From positions 186,001-250,000 of the forward strand of contig CBDDLM010000004.1 of assembly GCA_965230665.1 (NCBI GenBank): a stretch of DNA of 64,000 nucleotides, in the 5' to 3' direction. The translations under genes were made by a program, and so were the position numbers. Below the pieces are notes generated by a model. The model searched no databases. It was given only the letters and a program-made list of their open reading frames with translations, and was not told the origin of the DNA. Origin of the DNA: JAGNRR01 sp965230665. Its GTDB lineage: Bacteria > Bacteroidota > Bacteroidia > Chitinophagales > Chitinophagaceae. Numbering within the stretch: the stretch's first letter is position 1; every line of letters starts with the position of its first letter. Positions 45,720 through 55,700 of this stretch are shown here, piece after piece.

Positions 45720-48700
45720 TTATCTGAAGTAAATTAAAAGTTCTGAATCAGTATTGTTTAACTGGTTTGTCTCCCCGCCACTACCTTGGAATACCTGAAC
45801 ACTAAAGGTCGATTGACCATCTGTATTATTAGGATCATACGTACCAATATAACCAATCGTTGATGTTCCACCACTTGGGAACAAGCCACCATTCGCTGTA
45901 TAACGCCATACATAGAAGTTAGGATTTGAATTCGCAAACTCCCAATTACCATTCTCTACAGGCACTCCAGCTATAGAGGTTGCGGTATTGTCAAACGTAA
46001 ACTGAAAACGAGGTAATAACTTCGGTACCAAAATATACAAATCGGAACAAGCTTTCTTATTCAAAATCTCGGATAATGTCAGAATCACACGAACATTACT
46101 CGTACCTGTAATAGCACTTGGAGCAATCTGAATCGTAGGTGTATAATCTGGAATGTTATCACTCAATGTAATACTACCACTTGCTGAACAATTACCCTCA
46201 TTATAAGTATAAGTGTAAGTACCAGAACCTACAGCGGTTGGGGTTGGTACCAATACATTGTTCTGACGCCAAGATCCTCCAGTAAATAATGCAGGCTCTA
46301 CTGAGGTTAAATCAAAAGTGCTATTCACACAAAGATCTACTGAATCAAATACAAAGTTCGTTGGACAAGCAAAGAAGCCAAAGTCTACCGTTAAGTTCGA
46401 ATTAGAATCAGGTACTGGAGCTGTATTGTTTGGTAACTCGCCTTGAGGCTCTGTATTTGATATCAAGTTTATGGTTCCACTACGCACCTCATCTCCTATC
46501 TTAGTAATACCATTATCATTATTATCTACATCTAGGTTAGGGTTTGTCTCCTCACCTACTGAAGAACTCTCTAAAGTTCCACCAGTAATTGAAGGTGGAG
46601 TAACTCCTACAATATACTTACCTGAATAAAGATCTACAAATTTGTATAAACCATCGGATTGAGTTGTCATCGTTGCAATAGCTGCTCCATCTGCATTACC
46701 ATCGTTATTATTATCTTCATAAAGATTAACAACTGCATTCTCCAAAGGTCCTTCATTACCATCTACAATACCATTCTTATTCGAATCAACCCAAACTAGG
46801 TTTCCTAAAGCAACTGGCTCACGAATACCAAAGTTTACATTCGGTACATCGGAAGTAACTGTAGGAGATAGATTGATACCATCAGGAGTACCATCATTAC
46901 CAATACCATCACAACAATCCTCGGCAACATTAACCCAACCTTCGGGTAAGTGAGCTGCAGGAGCTGGACTATTTACATTACCTTGAATATCACTTAAAAC
47001 AACACTATAAGATGTATTAGGACGTAAATCTAAAAACTCATACATACCCAAATTACTTATTGGCTTAATCGCTTCTACATTTCCTGAACCATCAATTAAG
47101 TGCGCATACAATTGATTACCACTCGCTGAGCCAATTGGAGAACCATCTACATTTGCAGGACCAGACTCATCTTGAAAGACAATACCAGATAGTTTGATTT
47201 CTTGATAAAATCCAAAGTCAATACTCATGTTTGAGTTATTGTCGGGAATTGCATTATATGTATCATCATTAGTAGGTTCTGTTCCCGCTGCCATAATTAT
47301 AACACCTGAACGTGTTTCATTGCCCACTGTAAGGATACCGTTATCATCATTATTTACATTGTTGTTTGGATCTACAGATTGCGCAGCTCCTTCTGTACTT
47401 ACATATGGAGAACCTGAAGCTGGTGCTGGAGGAGTAACTCCAACAATATACCGACCAGGAAGTAAATCGTCAAATCTGTATACCCCACTTCCATTAGTTG
47501 TAGTAGTTTGTATAGCTGCTCCATCTGGATTATTATCATTATTATTATCAGTGTATAAATTCACCGAAGCATTAGGTAAAAATGGCTCACCTCCGTCACG
47601 ATTTCCATCTTGATTCAGATCAACAAATACTCTATTACCAATAGTAAGAGGTTCCATAATACCGAAGTTTACATTCGTAACATCTGTTGTTCCAACAGCA
47701 GCGGTAGTAACCCCGTCTGTTGAACCATCATTACCTGTATTATCACAACAATCTTCAGAAACATTTTTCCAACCAAATGGTAAAGCTGGTGTAGGGGCCG
47801 TATTCCCGTTCGTGCCTTGTGTCGTACTTAATACTACACTATAGTTTGTATTAGGCTTTACACTTGGAAAATTATAAGAACCATTTGAAGTAACAGCAGT
47901 CGTAGCTGCTACATCTCCGCTTGCATCAATAAGATTTGCATATAATTGTGTACTGCTTGGCGTATTGATACCTAAACCATTTACATGGGCAGGACCATCT
48001 GTATCATTATATACATTCCCTGATAATGAGATTGGATAAAACTTAATAATCACCTTACCATCACATACTGATGTTGCACCTGCATTATCAGTTACAGTAT
48101 AATTGATCTCATTTGTTACTAAACCGTCTTGAGGGTCGATACAAATACCTTGTGTTGGCTCTCCTTGTGCATTCGTAGGAATTGTAACACCACTCACGGG
48201 CCAATTACCTGAAGTATAAGCAACACCGTTAATCTCAATACGATCAATATTTGAAGGGAACGTACAAATCGTCAAGTTTGTAACAATTCCACCTGCGCTT
48301 GCATCAATACCACTAAATTCAGAACCAGGTACTACAACACAAACACTATCTCCAGGATTTGGTGTTGGAGGAATTGAATCAATACCAGGTGTAGGTGGTT
48401 GCTGAATACCAAAATCAATATTAGGTACATCTACAATACCTACTGAAAAGGATTGCATACCATCTACGGTACCATCACTCGTTGCATTATTTGGGCTCTC
48501 ACCTGTATTTAACCAACCATTTGGTAGGTCTGCGCTAGGAGGTGTGTTTCCAACTACACCGGCAACAGTACTTAATACCATTGAGTACGTACTATTCGTT
48601 GTTACATTCTGGAATTGATACGTACCATTATTATTAACTTGAGTAGAAGCAAATACATTACCAGCCGAATTTACCAAAGAAACAAAAACAGGGGTGCTGC

Positions 48701-50654
48701 TTGGAGTACCAATCCCAATCCCATTAACATCGTTATCTGTTAAACCATTTATGTCATTAAAGACAGTACCAGAAACCATAATCTGACAAACATTAATATT
48801 TACCGTGGCCACACTATAGTCATTTGGACAGGGAGTCGTTCCAGCAACTGTATATTTAAATGTTGAAGTCGTTGCTCCTACTGCAGGAATGTAAGTTCCA
48901 TTAGATGCGCTGAATGTTCCACCTGTGCCAGAAGTTCTTGTCCAAACACCACCAGCATCCTCACCGGTTATTAAACCAGCTAAATCAATCGTTGCCGTAC
49001 TATGGTCACAGACTGTAGTTGAACCATTTACGCCCGCATCTACGCCAGGCTGAATCGTTACTGTAAGTACATTAGAGTTTTTCCAGTTTCCACAAAGTGC
49101 ACGTTTAGCTTGACGACGATACTGTGTAGACTGAGAAATAGTTGAAGCATTATAGGTTGCATTTGTTGCACCTGAAATTGTTGACCAAGAACCGCCAACG
49201 GGTCTTGACTGCCAACGATAATTAATTGTGCTACCCGAACCTCCAGTTGGAGCTCCTGTAGAAGTAAAAGCTGCTGGGGTCCCACTATTACAGAAAGATT
49301 GGTTTGAACCAATAGACCCACCATTTGTTAAAGGATCACATGTTGGACAAACTTTCCCAATAATTTCGAATTCGTCTAAATCAAAATAAGCATTATAGAC
49401 ATAAGCTGAAGAAATCTCAATCGTTATAGTTGTACTAGATGTTAGGTTCTGCAAAGAGCTATATCCAGATAAATCAATATTTTGAACGGTCCAAGTGTTC
49501 GGTAAGCTTCTTACTTCTTGATGGATTAATGAACCATTCTTTTTTACTTTCAATAGATATTGTGAGATATTATTACCAGAGTAAGGGCCATAACAAGCTC
49601 CATAGCCATTAAATGACAATGGATTATTAACATAATACTTAAGTGCAGTTATATCCAAAGCTTGTGTTGAGCTTGGAGAGAATGCTGATTCTATGGTAAA
49701 TGTATTTCCCGCTGTATTACACAAAGCCTTTCCTGCGTAACCTGTAATACAAGAATGCGGCAATGCAGTACCACTTACTGTACTTGGATTCACGCTTATG
49801 CAAGAAGAAACGTAAGTGGCAGTAAATTCTGAGTAGCTTTGGTTATTGGGTGATGTACAACCTGCACAAGCATCCATATTCCATTTTACCAATGCCATAT
49901 CTGTACAACAATTAGATGGACAACTAGTTACTTCTTTCTTAACCCAATTTGACTCTTTAATATAATTACCTCCACAACGACGTACACATCTTCGATAAAA
50001 TGTAGTCGTATTAATTGTTCCTGGATCATATGTAGGTCCTGTTGCACCCGGTATTACTGTCGCTCCAGAATTTGAAGCTGTTGAGTTTTCAAGCCATATA
50101 TACTCAGTAGTACCCCCATGTCCGCCAGAAGGAAGTGCAGTACTTGTTATAATAGTTGGGTTATACGAACCGCAATTTGTTTCGGCTCCAGAAATTGTAC
50201 CTCCAGAGGTAAATTCACTACAACTGCTTCCTGAAGTCAATGTAAACGTAATCGTCTTTGTATCACAAATGTTACCCGAAGCATTTGAACCATGATAAGC
50301 TTGCATTTTTACAGTATAAGTTCCAGCTCCATGAGTCCATGCTCCGCCTCCAGCAGGATAGTTATACGGATCATAGTTTTCAATGATAGTTGTTGATAAT
50401 GAACCAGTTATGGTAAACTTCATGCTTCCCATACTACCAGAGTAAATTGACTCCAAAGTAAAAGAAGAAGGAAGAGCGGAGAGTGAATACGTACCATTAT
50501 TACTTATGGTTACATCATTGCTCCCTACTAAATCATAAAATTTTAATCCTGTAATATTGGCTGTACAGGTCGCATTAGCTTTTTGAGGGGTAATTAGAGC
50601 TAATGAGCATAAAATAAATGCGATTAAAAGAGACTTTGTAAATTGGTTATTCAT
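45720..50654 (-). CDS. 1644-aa secreted protein with SdrD_B-like modules, unit 1
   Basis: Signal peptide ends KANA. A ~400-residue N-terminal region with Cys-rich Ig-like pieces (CTANITGLKFYDLVGSNDV, YRRCVRRCGGNYIKESNWVK) is followed by a jelly-roll-like segment (ALVKWNMDACAGCTSPNNQ, FDLDEFEIIGKVCPTC) and Ig-like repeats. Then come spacer modules (VSGTVFNDINGLTDNDVNG), an NYTVTDNAGATSVCDGKV domain, two SdrD_B modules (GNRVFVDLNQDGNRDGGEP; GNLVWVDSNKNGIVDGNEG) and the shared ~140-residue C-terminal module ending SELLIYFR. No type A or B T9SS domain. A near-consensus sigma-54 site and a nested palindrome lie upstream. Probably a surface adhesin; binding partner unknown. Confidence 0.8.
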   Translation of the reverse strand: MNNQFTKSLLIAFILCSLALITPQKANATCTANITGLKFYDLVGSNDVTISNNGTYSLSALPSSFTLESIYSGSMGSMKFTITGSLSTTIIENYDPYNYPAGGGAWTHGAGTYTVKMQAYHGSNASGNICDTKTITFTLTSGSSCSEFTSGGTISGAETNCGSYNPTIITSTALPSGGHGGTTEYIWLENSTASNSGATVIPGATGPTYDPGTINTTTFYRRCVRRCGGNYIKESNWVKKEVTSCPSNCCTDMALVKWNMDACAGCTSPNNQSYSEFTATYVSSCISVNPSTVSGTALPHSCITGYAGKALCNTAGNTFTIESAFSPSSTQALDITALKYYVNNPLSFNGYGACYGPYSGNNISQYLLKVKKNGSLIHQEVRSLPNTWTVQNIDLSGYSSLQNLTSSTTITIEISSAYVYNAYFDLDEFEIIGKVCPTCDPLTNGGSIGSNQSFCNSGTPAAFTSTGAPTGGSGSTINYRWQSRPVGGSWSTISGATNATYNASTISQSTQYRRQAKRALCGNWKNSNVLTVTIQPGVDAGVNGSTTVCDHSTATIDLAGLITGEDAGGVWTRTSGTGGTFSASNGTYIPAVGATTSTFKYTVAGTTPCPNDYSVATVNINVCQIMVSGTVFNDINGLTDNDVNGIGIGTPSSTPVFVSLVNSAGNVFASTQVNNNGTYQFQNVTTNSTYSMVLSTVAGVVGNTPPSADLPNGWLNTGESPNNATSDGTVDGMQSFSVGIVDVPNIDFGIQQPPTPGIDSIPPTPNPGDSVCVVVPGSEFSGIDASAGGIVTNLTICTFPSNIDRIEINGVAYTSGNWPVSGVTIPTNAQGEPTQGICIDPQDGLVTNEINYTVTDNAGATSVCDGKVIIKFYPISLSGNVYNDTDGPAHVNGLGINTPSSTQLYANLIDASGDVAATTAVTSNGSYNFPSVKPNTNYSVVLSTTQGTNGNTAPTPALPFGWKNVSEDCCDNTGNDGSTDGVTTAAVGTTDVTNVNFGIMEPLTIGNRVFVDLNQDGNRDGGEPFLPNASVNLYTDNNNDNNPDGAAIQTTTTNGSGVYRFDDLLPGRYIVGVTPPAPASGSPYVSTEGAAQSVDPNNNVNNDDNGILTVGNETRSGVIIMAAGTEPTNDDTYNAIPDNNSNMSIDFGFYQEIKLSGIVFQDESGPANVDGSPIGSASGNQLYAHLIDGSGNVEAIKPISNLGMYEFLDLRPNTSYSVVLSDIQGNVNSPAPAAHLPEGWVNVAEDCCDGIGNDGTPDGINLSPTVTSDVPNVNFGIREPVALGNLVWVDSNKNGIVDGNEGPLENAVVNLYEDNNNDGNADGAAIATMTTQSDGLYKFVDLYSGKYIVGVTPPSITGGTLESSSVGEETNPNLDVDNNDNGITKIGDEVRSGTINLISNTEPQGELPNNTAPVPDSNSNLTVDFGFFACPTNFVFDSVDLCVNSTFDLTSVEPALFTGGSWRQNNVLVPTPTAVGSGTYTYTYNEGNCSASGSITLSDNIPDYTPTIQIAPSAITGTSNVRVILTLSEILNKKACSDLYILVPKLLPRFQFTFDNTATSIAGVPVENGNWEFANSNPNFYVWRYTANGGLFPSGGTSTIGYIGTYDPNNTDGQSTFSVQVFQGSGGETNQLNNTDSELLIYFR

Positions 50655-50715
50655 TGCTAATTAATTAATAATCAATGCGAAATACGCAAGAATCAAATTA
50701 ATTAGCATAACACCT

Positions 50716-50774
50716 CAAGTCGATTAACCTAGCATTAACAATATAAAAATTCTTAATACTAACCTACCGACTTG
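50716..50774. promoter_or_regulatory. Nested palindrome upstream of 1644-aa gene
   Basis: Outer stem CAAGTCG (50716-50722) / CGACTTG (50768-50774); inner stem TAGCATTAA (50730-50738) / TTAATACTA (50753-50761) with one mismatch. Repeated at 56813-56871 with a perfect inner stem. Lies between the candidate promoter and the start codon, in the expected leader. Confidence 0.5.
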
Positions 50775-50809
50775 GAGTTTTTTTCTTAATAAACTAGCAA
50801 TTATAGTAA

Positions 50810-50826
50810 TGAAATAATCGTGCCAA
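50810..50826 (-). promoter_or_regulatory. Sigma-54-like promoter, unit 1
   Basis: TTGGCACG-N4-TTTCA on the minus strand. The -24 element is exact; the -12 element has T for G (consensus TTGCA). About 155 nt upstream of the ATG. Confidence 0.4.
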
Positions 50827-51079
50827 AAAGTGAAATTTGATGCTCTAAACAAAAATAAATAAGAAAAATGCCTAAAAACAGGCATTTTGTATGATATTTT
50901 TTTATCAACGACTACGTACTAATGATTAATACATATAAATAATTAATAATATAATAATATTCGTTGTTTAAACGACTTATTTACAGCAAATAATTTATAT
51001 TTTTTCATTAGCATTTCATTAACCAAATATACCCCCCTATTTTGAGGGTCAAATAGGAGCAATAAAGTTCAACCAGGAT

Positions 51080-51113
51080 AGAAAAAGCCCCCTTTCATAA
51101 AGGGGGCTTTTTC
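51080..51113. terminator. Strong terminator after unit 2
   Basis: AAAAAGCCCCCTTT/AAAGGGGGCTTTTT hairpin with a short loop and T runs on both strands, just downstream of the second 506-aa gene. Confidence 0.9.
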
Positions 51114-51152
51114 TAACATAATAAGAAAAGTAGTAGTAGATATTATATTTTC

Positions 51153-52673
51153 CTAGTCTTTAGTAAATTTAATAGTTTCAGTTGTGCCACCTTCGATACT
51201 GTGGTAACGAACCATGTATTGACCTACAGCCAAACTCTCAATATCCATATTGATCACACTCGTTCCTTGATAGATAATCTGTGACTTAGATAACAACTTA
51301 CGACCTGTTACATCAACCACATCTACAATCAATTGAATATCATTCTCATCGGTTGTATAAACTAAGTTCAAACTGTTCTTCGCAGGATTCGGAAAAATCT
51401 GTGCCGATGTTCCTACATCACCACAACTTAACTTAATCGACTTCACACCTGTATAACCAGCAGAACCATCTTGATCTACTGTTCGTAATCTGTACTGGTA
51501 AGATGTTGATGATTTCTCTACCTCTTTATCTACATAACTATACAACTTCTCAGAACTACTATTACCACTTGATTTAATTCGAGCGATCTGCTCAAATGAT
51601 CCATTACCATGTTTACGTAAAATATCAAAGTGTGATACTTGATCCTCTGATACTGTTGACCAAGATACTAATGTATTACAACTATACTCTGAAACATTAA
51701 AACTCGACATCTTAACAGGAGTTGGTATCAACTGAGTTATACCAAAGTCTACATTCTCACGTGATGCATCATCTACCCGTACAAGTGTCATACCATCAAT
51801 CGCTAGATCATTACCAATACCATCACAACAATCATCACCAGTATTACGCCAGTTCGGAGGTAATTGATGCGCTGGACGTAAATTACCAATAACCCCTTCT
51901 ACTATACTTAACACAACCTCATAAGTAGTAAAAGCAGGAACACTTAAAAATTCAAACGTTCCATTAGGATTTACCGTCGCTACTTTAACGACATTATTCG
52001 TCGCTGAATCAATTAAATTCGCATACAATGTATTGTTATCAGGATTTCCTAAACCAATATGACGATCTAAAGCAATATTCGTACGGTTCGTATCATGAAA
52101 TACGGTCCCAATCACTTTTAAATCACAAAACGTCTGTGTCTGAGTAGACTCCGTATCATCAGGAACTGAGTTAAACGTAGACATATAAGCTGGTACCGTT
52201 AAAGACACATCACAAGATAAAGTTGTCCCAATTGGGGAGGTCGTTGGTACCGCTAAGGCCACATTGACATCACCTGATGAACGAGGATCAGGAAATAAAG
52301 GATTACTGCCTGTTCCATATAATACCTGATTCTGTGTCCCGATTAACTTTGTCGCATCTAAAGGATCAAAAGCCCAAGTAAAGTTCGAGGCATAACTACC
52401 CGTTACAAGTGTAGAGGCATTCGTTCCCGCATATTCAAAGCCTACTATACTTATCGTAACAAGCAAAGGATTGTTTTGCCAATCGGATGCACTGTCAGCT
52501 GTTGTGATTCCTTGAGTAAATTCAACTTTAGGAAAAGATCCACAACTGAAACCTGCCACCGTGGGCTCTACCTCAAAGTGAATGTTTTGAGTAAAAGGAT
52601 TGTATGCTGTCTGAGCAAATAATCCGCTTGTTGAGAAAATAATCAACAACAAGAGTAATTGTACTTGTTTCAT
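51153..52673 (-). CDS. 506-aa T9SS cargo, duplicated-unit copy 2
   Basis: Same architecture as the protein at 44131: signal peptide, AYNPFTQNIHF domain, one spacer module, T9SS-associated module and type A sorting domain. The differences (RPAHQLPP, IDGMTLVRVDD) cluster in one ~35-residue stretch; the rest of the protein is identical. Followed by a strong terminator, unlike copy 1. The near-perfect identity suggests very recent duplication or ongoing gene conversion. Confidence 0.8.
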   Translation of the reverse strand: MKQVQLLLLLIIFSTSGLFAQTAYNPFTQNIHFEVEPTVAGFSCGSFPKVEFTQGITTADSASDWQNNPLLVTISIVGFEYAGTNASTLVTGSYASNFTWAFDPLDATKLIGTQNQVLYGTGSNPLFPDPRSSGDVNVALAVPTTSPIGTTLSCDVSLTVPAYMSTFNSVPDDTESTQTQTFCDLKVIGTVFHDTNRTNIALDRHIGLGNPDNNTLYANLIDSATNNVVKVATVNPNGTFEFLSVPAFTTYEVVLSIVEGVIGNLRPAHQLPPNWRNTGDDCCDGIGNDLAIDGMTLVRVDDASRENVDFGITQLIPTPVKMSSFNVSEYSCNTLVSWSTVSEDQVSHFDILRKHGNGSFEQIARIKSSGNSSSEKLYSYVDKEVEKSSTSYQYRLRTVDQDGSAGYTGVKSIKLSCGDVGTSAQIFPNPAKNSLNLVYTTDENDIQLIVDVVDVTGRKLLSKSQIIYQGTSVINMDIESLAVGQYMVRYHSIEGGTTETIKFTKD

Positions 52674-52741
52674 AATGCTAGTTTATTAAGAGTTTGTTTG
52701 GTTGTTTATTAAGAATTTATTTTTGCTAGTTAGTTATTTGT

Positions 52742-55700
52742 TTATCTGAAGTAAATTAAAAGTTCTGAATCAGTATTGTTTAACTGGTTTGTCTCCCCGC
52801 CACTACCTTGGAATACCTGAACACTAAAGGTCGATTGACCATCTGTATTATTAGGATCATACGTACCAATATAACCAATCGTTGATGTTCCACCACTTGG
52901 GAACAAGCCACCATTCGCTGTATAACGCCATACATAGAAGTTAGGATTTGAATTCGCAAACTCCCAATTACCATTCTCTACAGGCACTCCAGCTATAGAG
53001 GTTGCGGTATTGTCAAACGTAAACTGAAAACGAGGTAATAACTTCGGTACCAAAATATACAAATCGGAACAAGCTTTCTTATTCAAAATCTCGGATAATG
53101 TCAGAATCACACGAACATTACTCGTACCTGTAATAGCACTTGGAGCAATCTGAATCGTAGGTGTATAATCTGGAATGTTATCACTCAATGTAATACTACC
53201 ACTTGCTGAACAATTACCCTCATTATAAGTATAAGTGTAAGTACCAGAACCTACAGCGGTTGGGGTTGGTACCAATACATTGTTCTGACGCCAAGATCCT
53301 CCAGTAAATAATGCAGGCTCTACTGAGGTTAAATCAAAAGTGCTATTCACACAAAGATCTACTGAATCAAATACAAAGTTCGTTGGACAAGCAAAGAAGC
53401 CAAAGTCTACCGTTAAGTTCGAATTAGAATCAGGTACTGGAGCTGTATTGTTTGGTAACTCGCCTTGAGGTTCTGTATTTGATATCAAGTTTATGGTTCC
53501 ACTACGCACCTCATCTCCTATCTTAGTAATACCATTATCATTATTATCTACATCTAGGTTAGGGTTTGTCTCCTCACCTACTGAAGAACTCTCTAAAGTT
53601 CCACCAGTAATTGAAGGTGGAGTAACACCTACAATATACTTACCTGAATAAAGATCTACAAATTTGTATAAACCATCGGATTGAGTTGTCATCGTTGCAA
53701 TAGCTGCTCCATCTGCATTACCATCGTTATTATTATCTTCATAAAGATTAACTACTGCATTCGCTAAAGGTCCTTCATTACCATCTACAACACCATTCTT
53801 ATTCGAATCAACCCAAACTAGGTTTCCTAAAGCAACTGGCTCACGAATACCAAAGTTTACATTCGGTACATCGGAAGTAACTGTAGGAGATAGATTGATA
53901 CCATCAGGAGTACCATCGTTACCAATACCATCACAACAATCCTCGGCAACATTAACCCAACCTTCGGGTAAGTGAGCTGCAGGAGCTGGACTATTTACAT
54001 TACCTTGAATATCACTTAAAACAACACTATAAGATGTATTAGGACGTAAATCTAAAAACTCATACATACCCAAATTACTTATTGGCTTAATCGCTTCTAC
54101 ATTTCCTGAACCATCAATTAAGTGCGCATACAATTGATTACCACTCGCTGAGCCAATTGGAGAACCATCTACATTTGCAGGACCAGACTCATCTTGAAAG
54201 ACAATACCAGATAAATTGATTGGATAAAATTTAATAATCACTTTACCATCACATACTGATGTTGCACCTGCATTATCAGTTACAGTATAATTGATCTCAT
54301 TTGTTACTAAACCATCTTGAGGGTCGATACAAATACCTTGTGTTGGCTCTCCTTGAGCATTCGTAGGAATTGTAACACCACTCACGGGCCAATTACCTGA
54401 AGTATAAGCAACACCATTAATCTCAATACGATCAATATTTGAAGGGAACGTACAAATCGTCAAACTAGTAATAATTCCACCTGCACTTGCATCAACACCG
54501 CTAAATTTAGAACCAGGTACTACAACACAAACACTATCTCCAGGGTTTACTTGCTCTGGAATAGAATCAATACCAGGTGTAGGTGGTTGTTGAATTCCAA
54601 AATCAATATTAGGTACATCTACAATACCTACTGAAAAGGATTGCATACCATCTACGGTACCATCACTCGTTGCATTGTTTGGGCTCTCACCTGTGTTCAC
54701 CCAACCACTTGGTAAATCTGCAGTTGGTGCAGCATTCCCTGCTGTTCCTTGAGTTGTACTTAATACCATTGAGTAAGAACTATTTGCTTCTACATCAGTA
54801 AACTGATAAGTCCCGTTTCCGGTAATCACGGTTGAAGCAACTACATTTCCACCTGTATTAACCAATGATGCATAAATAGGTGTATTACTTGGAGAACCAA
54901 TACCAACTCCATTTACATCATTATCTGTCAAACCATTTATATCATTAAATACAGTACCAGAAACATTCACCGTAGCAGGACATTTCTTACCATAAATTTC
55001 AAACTCATCTAAATCAAAATAAGCACTACCAGAAACTGCAGTTGTTGTTAATCTAATTTTTAGTTGAGTGTTATTTGTAATATTCTGTAAAGCAGAAATA
55101 CCAGATAAGTCAATCACTTCTTGTGTCCATGAATTTGGCAAATTTCTTACCTCTGAATGTACTACTGATCCTCCCAAATAAACTTCCAACATATACGTCG
55201 GAATATTTCCACCAGAAACCTGACCGCCACATGGAGGCATTTGTAAAGATGAAAGTGGATTTACAACATAGTATTTTAATCGCGTTACTGAAAAATCTTC
55301 ATTCGCTGGTGGATTAATATCAGCTTTCAACTGGAAATAATTTCCATCTTTAATACATACTGCTCTATTCGTACCATTCACACCAGCAACACAAGAGTGA
55401 TTAGCAGATGCAGACAAGTTATATGCCGTACCTGGGAAACAAGCCGAAGTTGTACCACTAAATTCTGTGAAAACATTATTGTTACCTGAACAAGATAAAC
55501 AAGCATCCATATCCCATGTTACCATAGGTAGTTCTATACAACAATTTGAAGGTGGAGGGGTTGAATACGTAATACAGATACTAGTTGGTACTACTGAGTT
55601 CGCTCCTGTTGAATTACCATTAGCAACACAATAATGTTCCAAAACAATCTTATCAGCACCATTAGGTAACAAAGTTGCTGTTCCTAATGAACCTTGCCAA

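Larger units (their letters stand above)
44132..50831 (-). repeat. Tandem duplication unit 1 (promoter region + two genes)
   Basis: Near-identical to 51154-56929. The offset is exactly 7022 nt from 44131 to about 47200. Similarity then resumes after an ~825-nt segment (about 47200-48025) absent from unit 2. The middle of the large gene (about 48800-49900) is divergent, and the signal-peptide region and upstream 110 nt are again closely similar. Confidence 0.85.
50655..51080. other. Gene-free spacer between duplication units
   Basis: Holds the nested palindrome (50716-50774) and the sigma-54-like site (50810-50826) of unit 1. To the right is AT-rich sequence with no supported gene, up to the terminator of unit 2. 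Confidence 0.5.
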
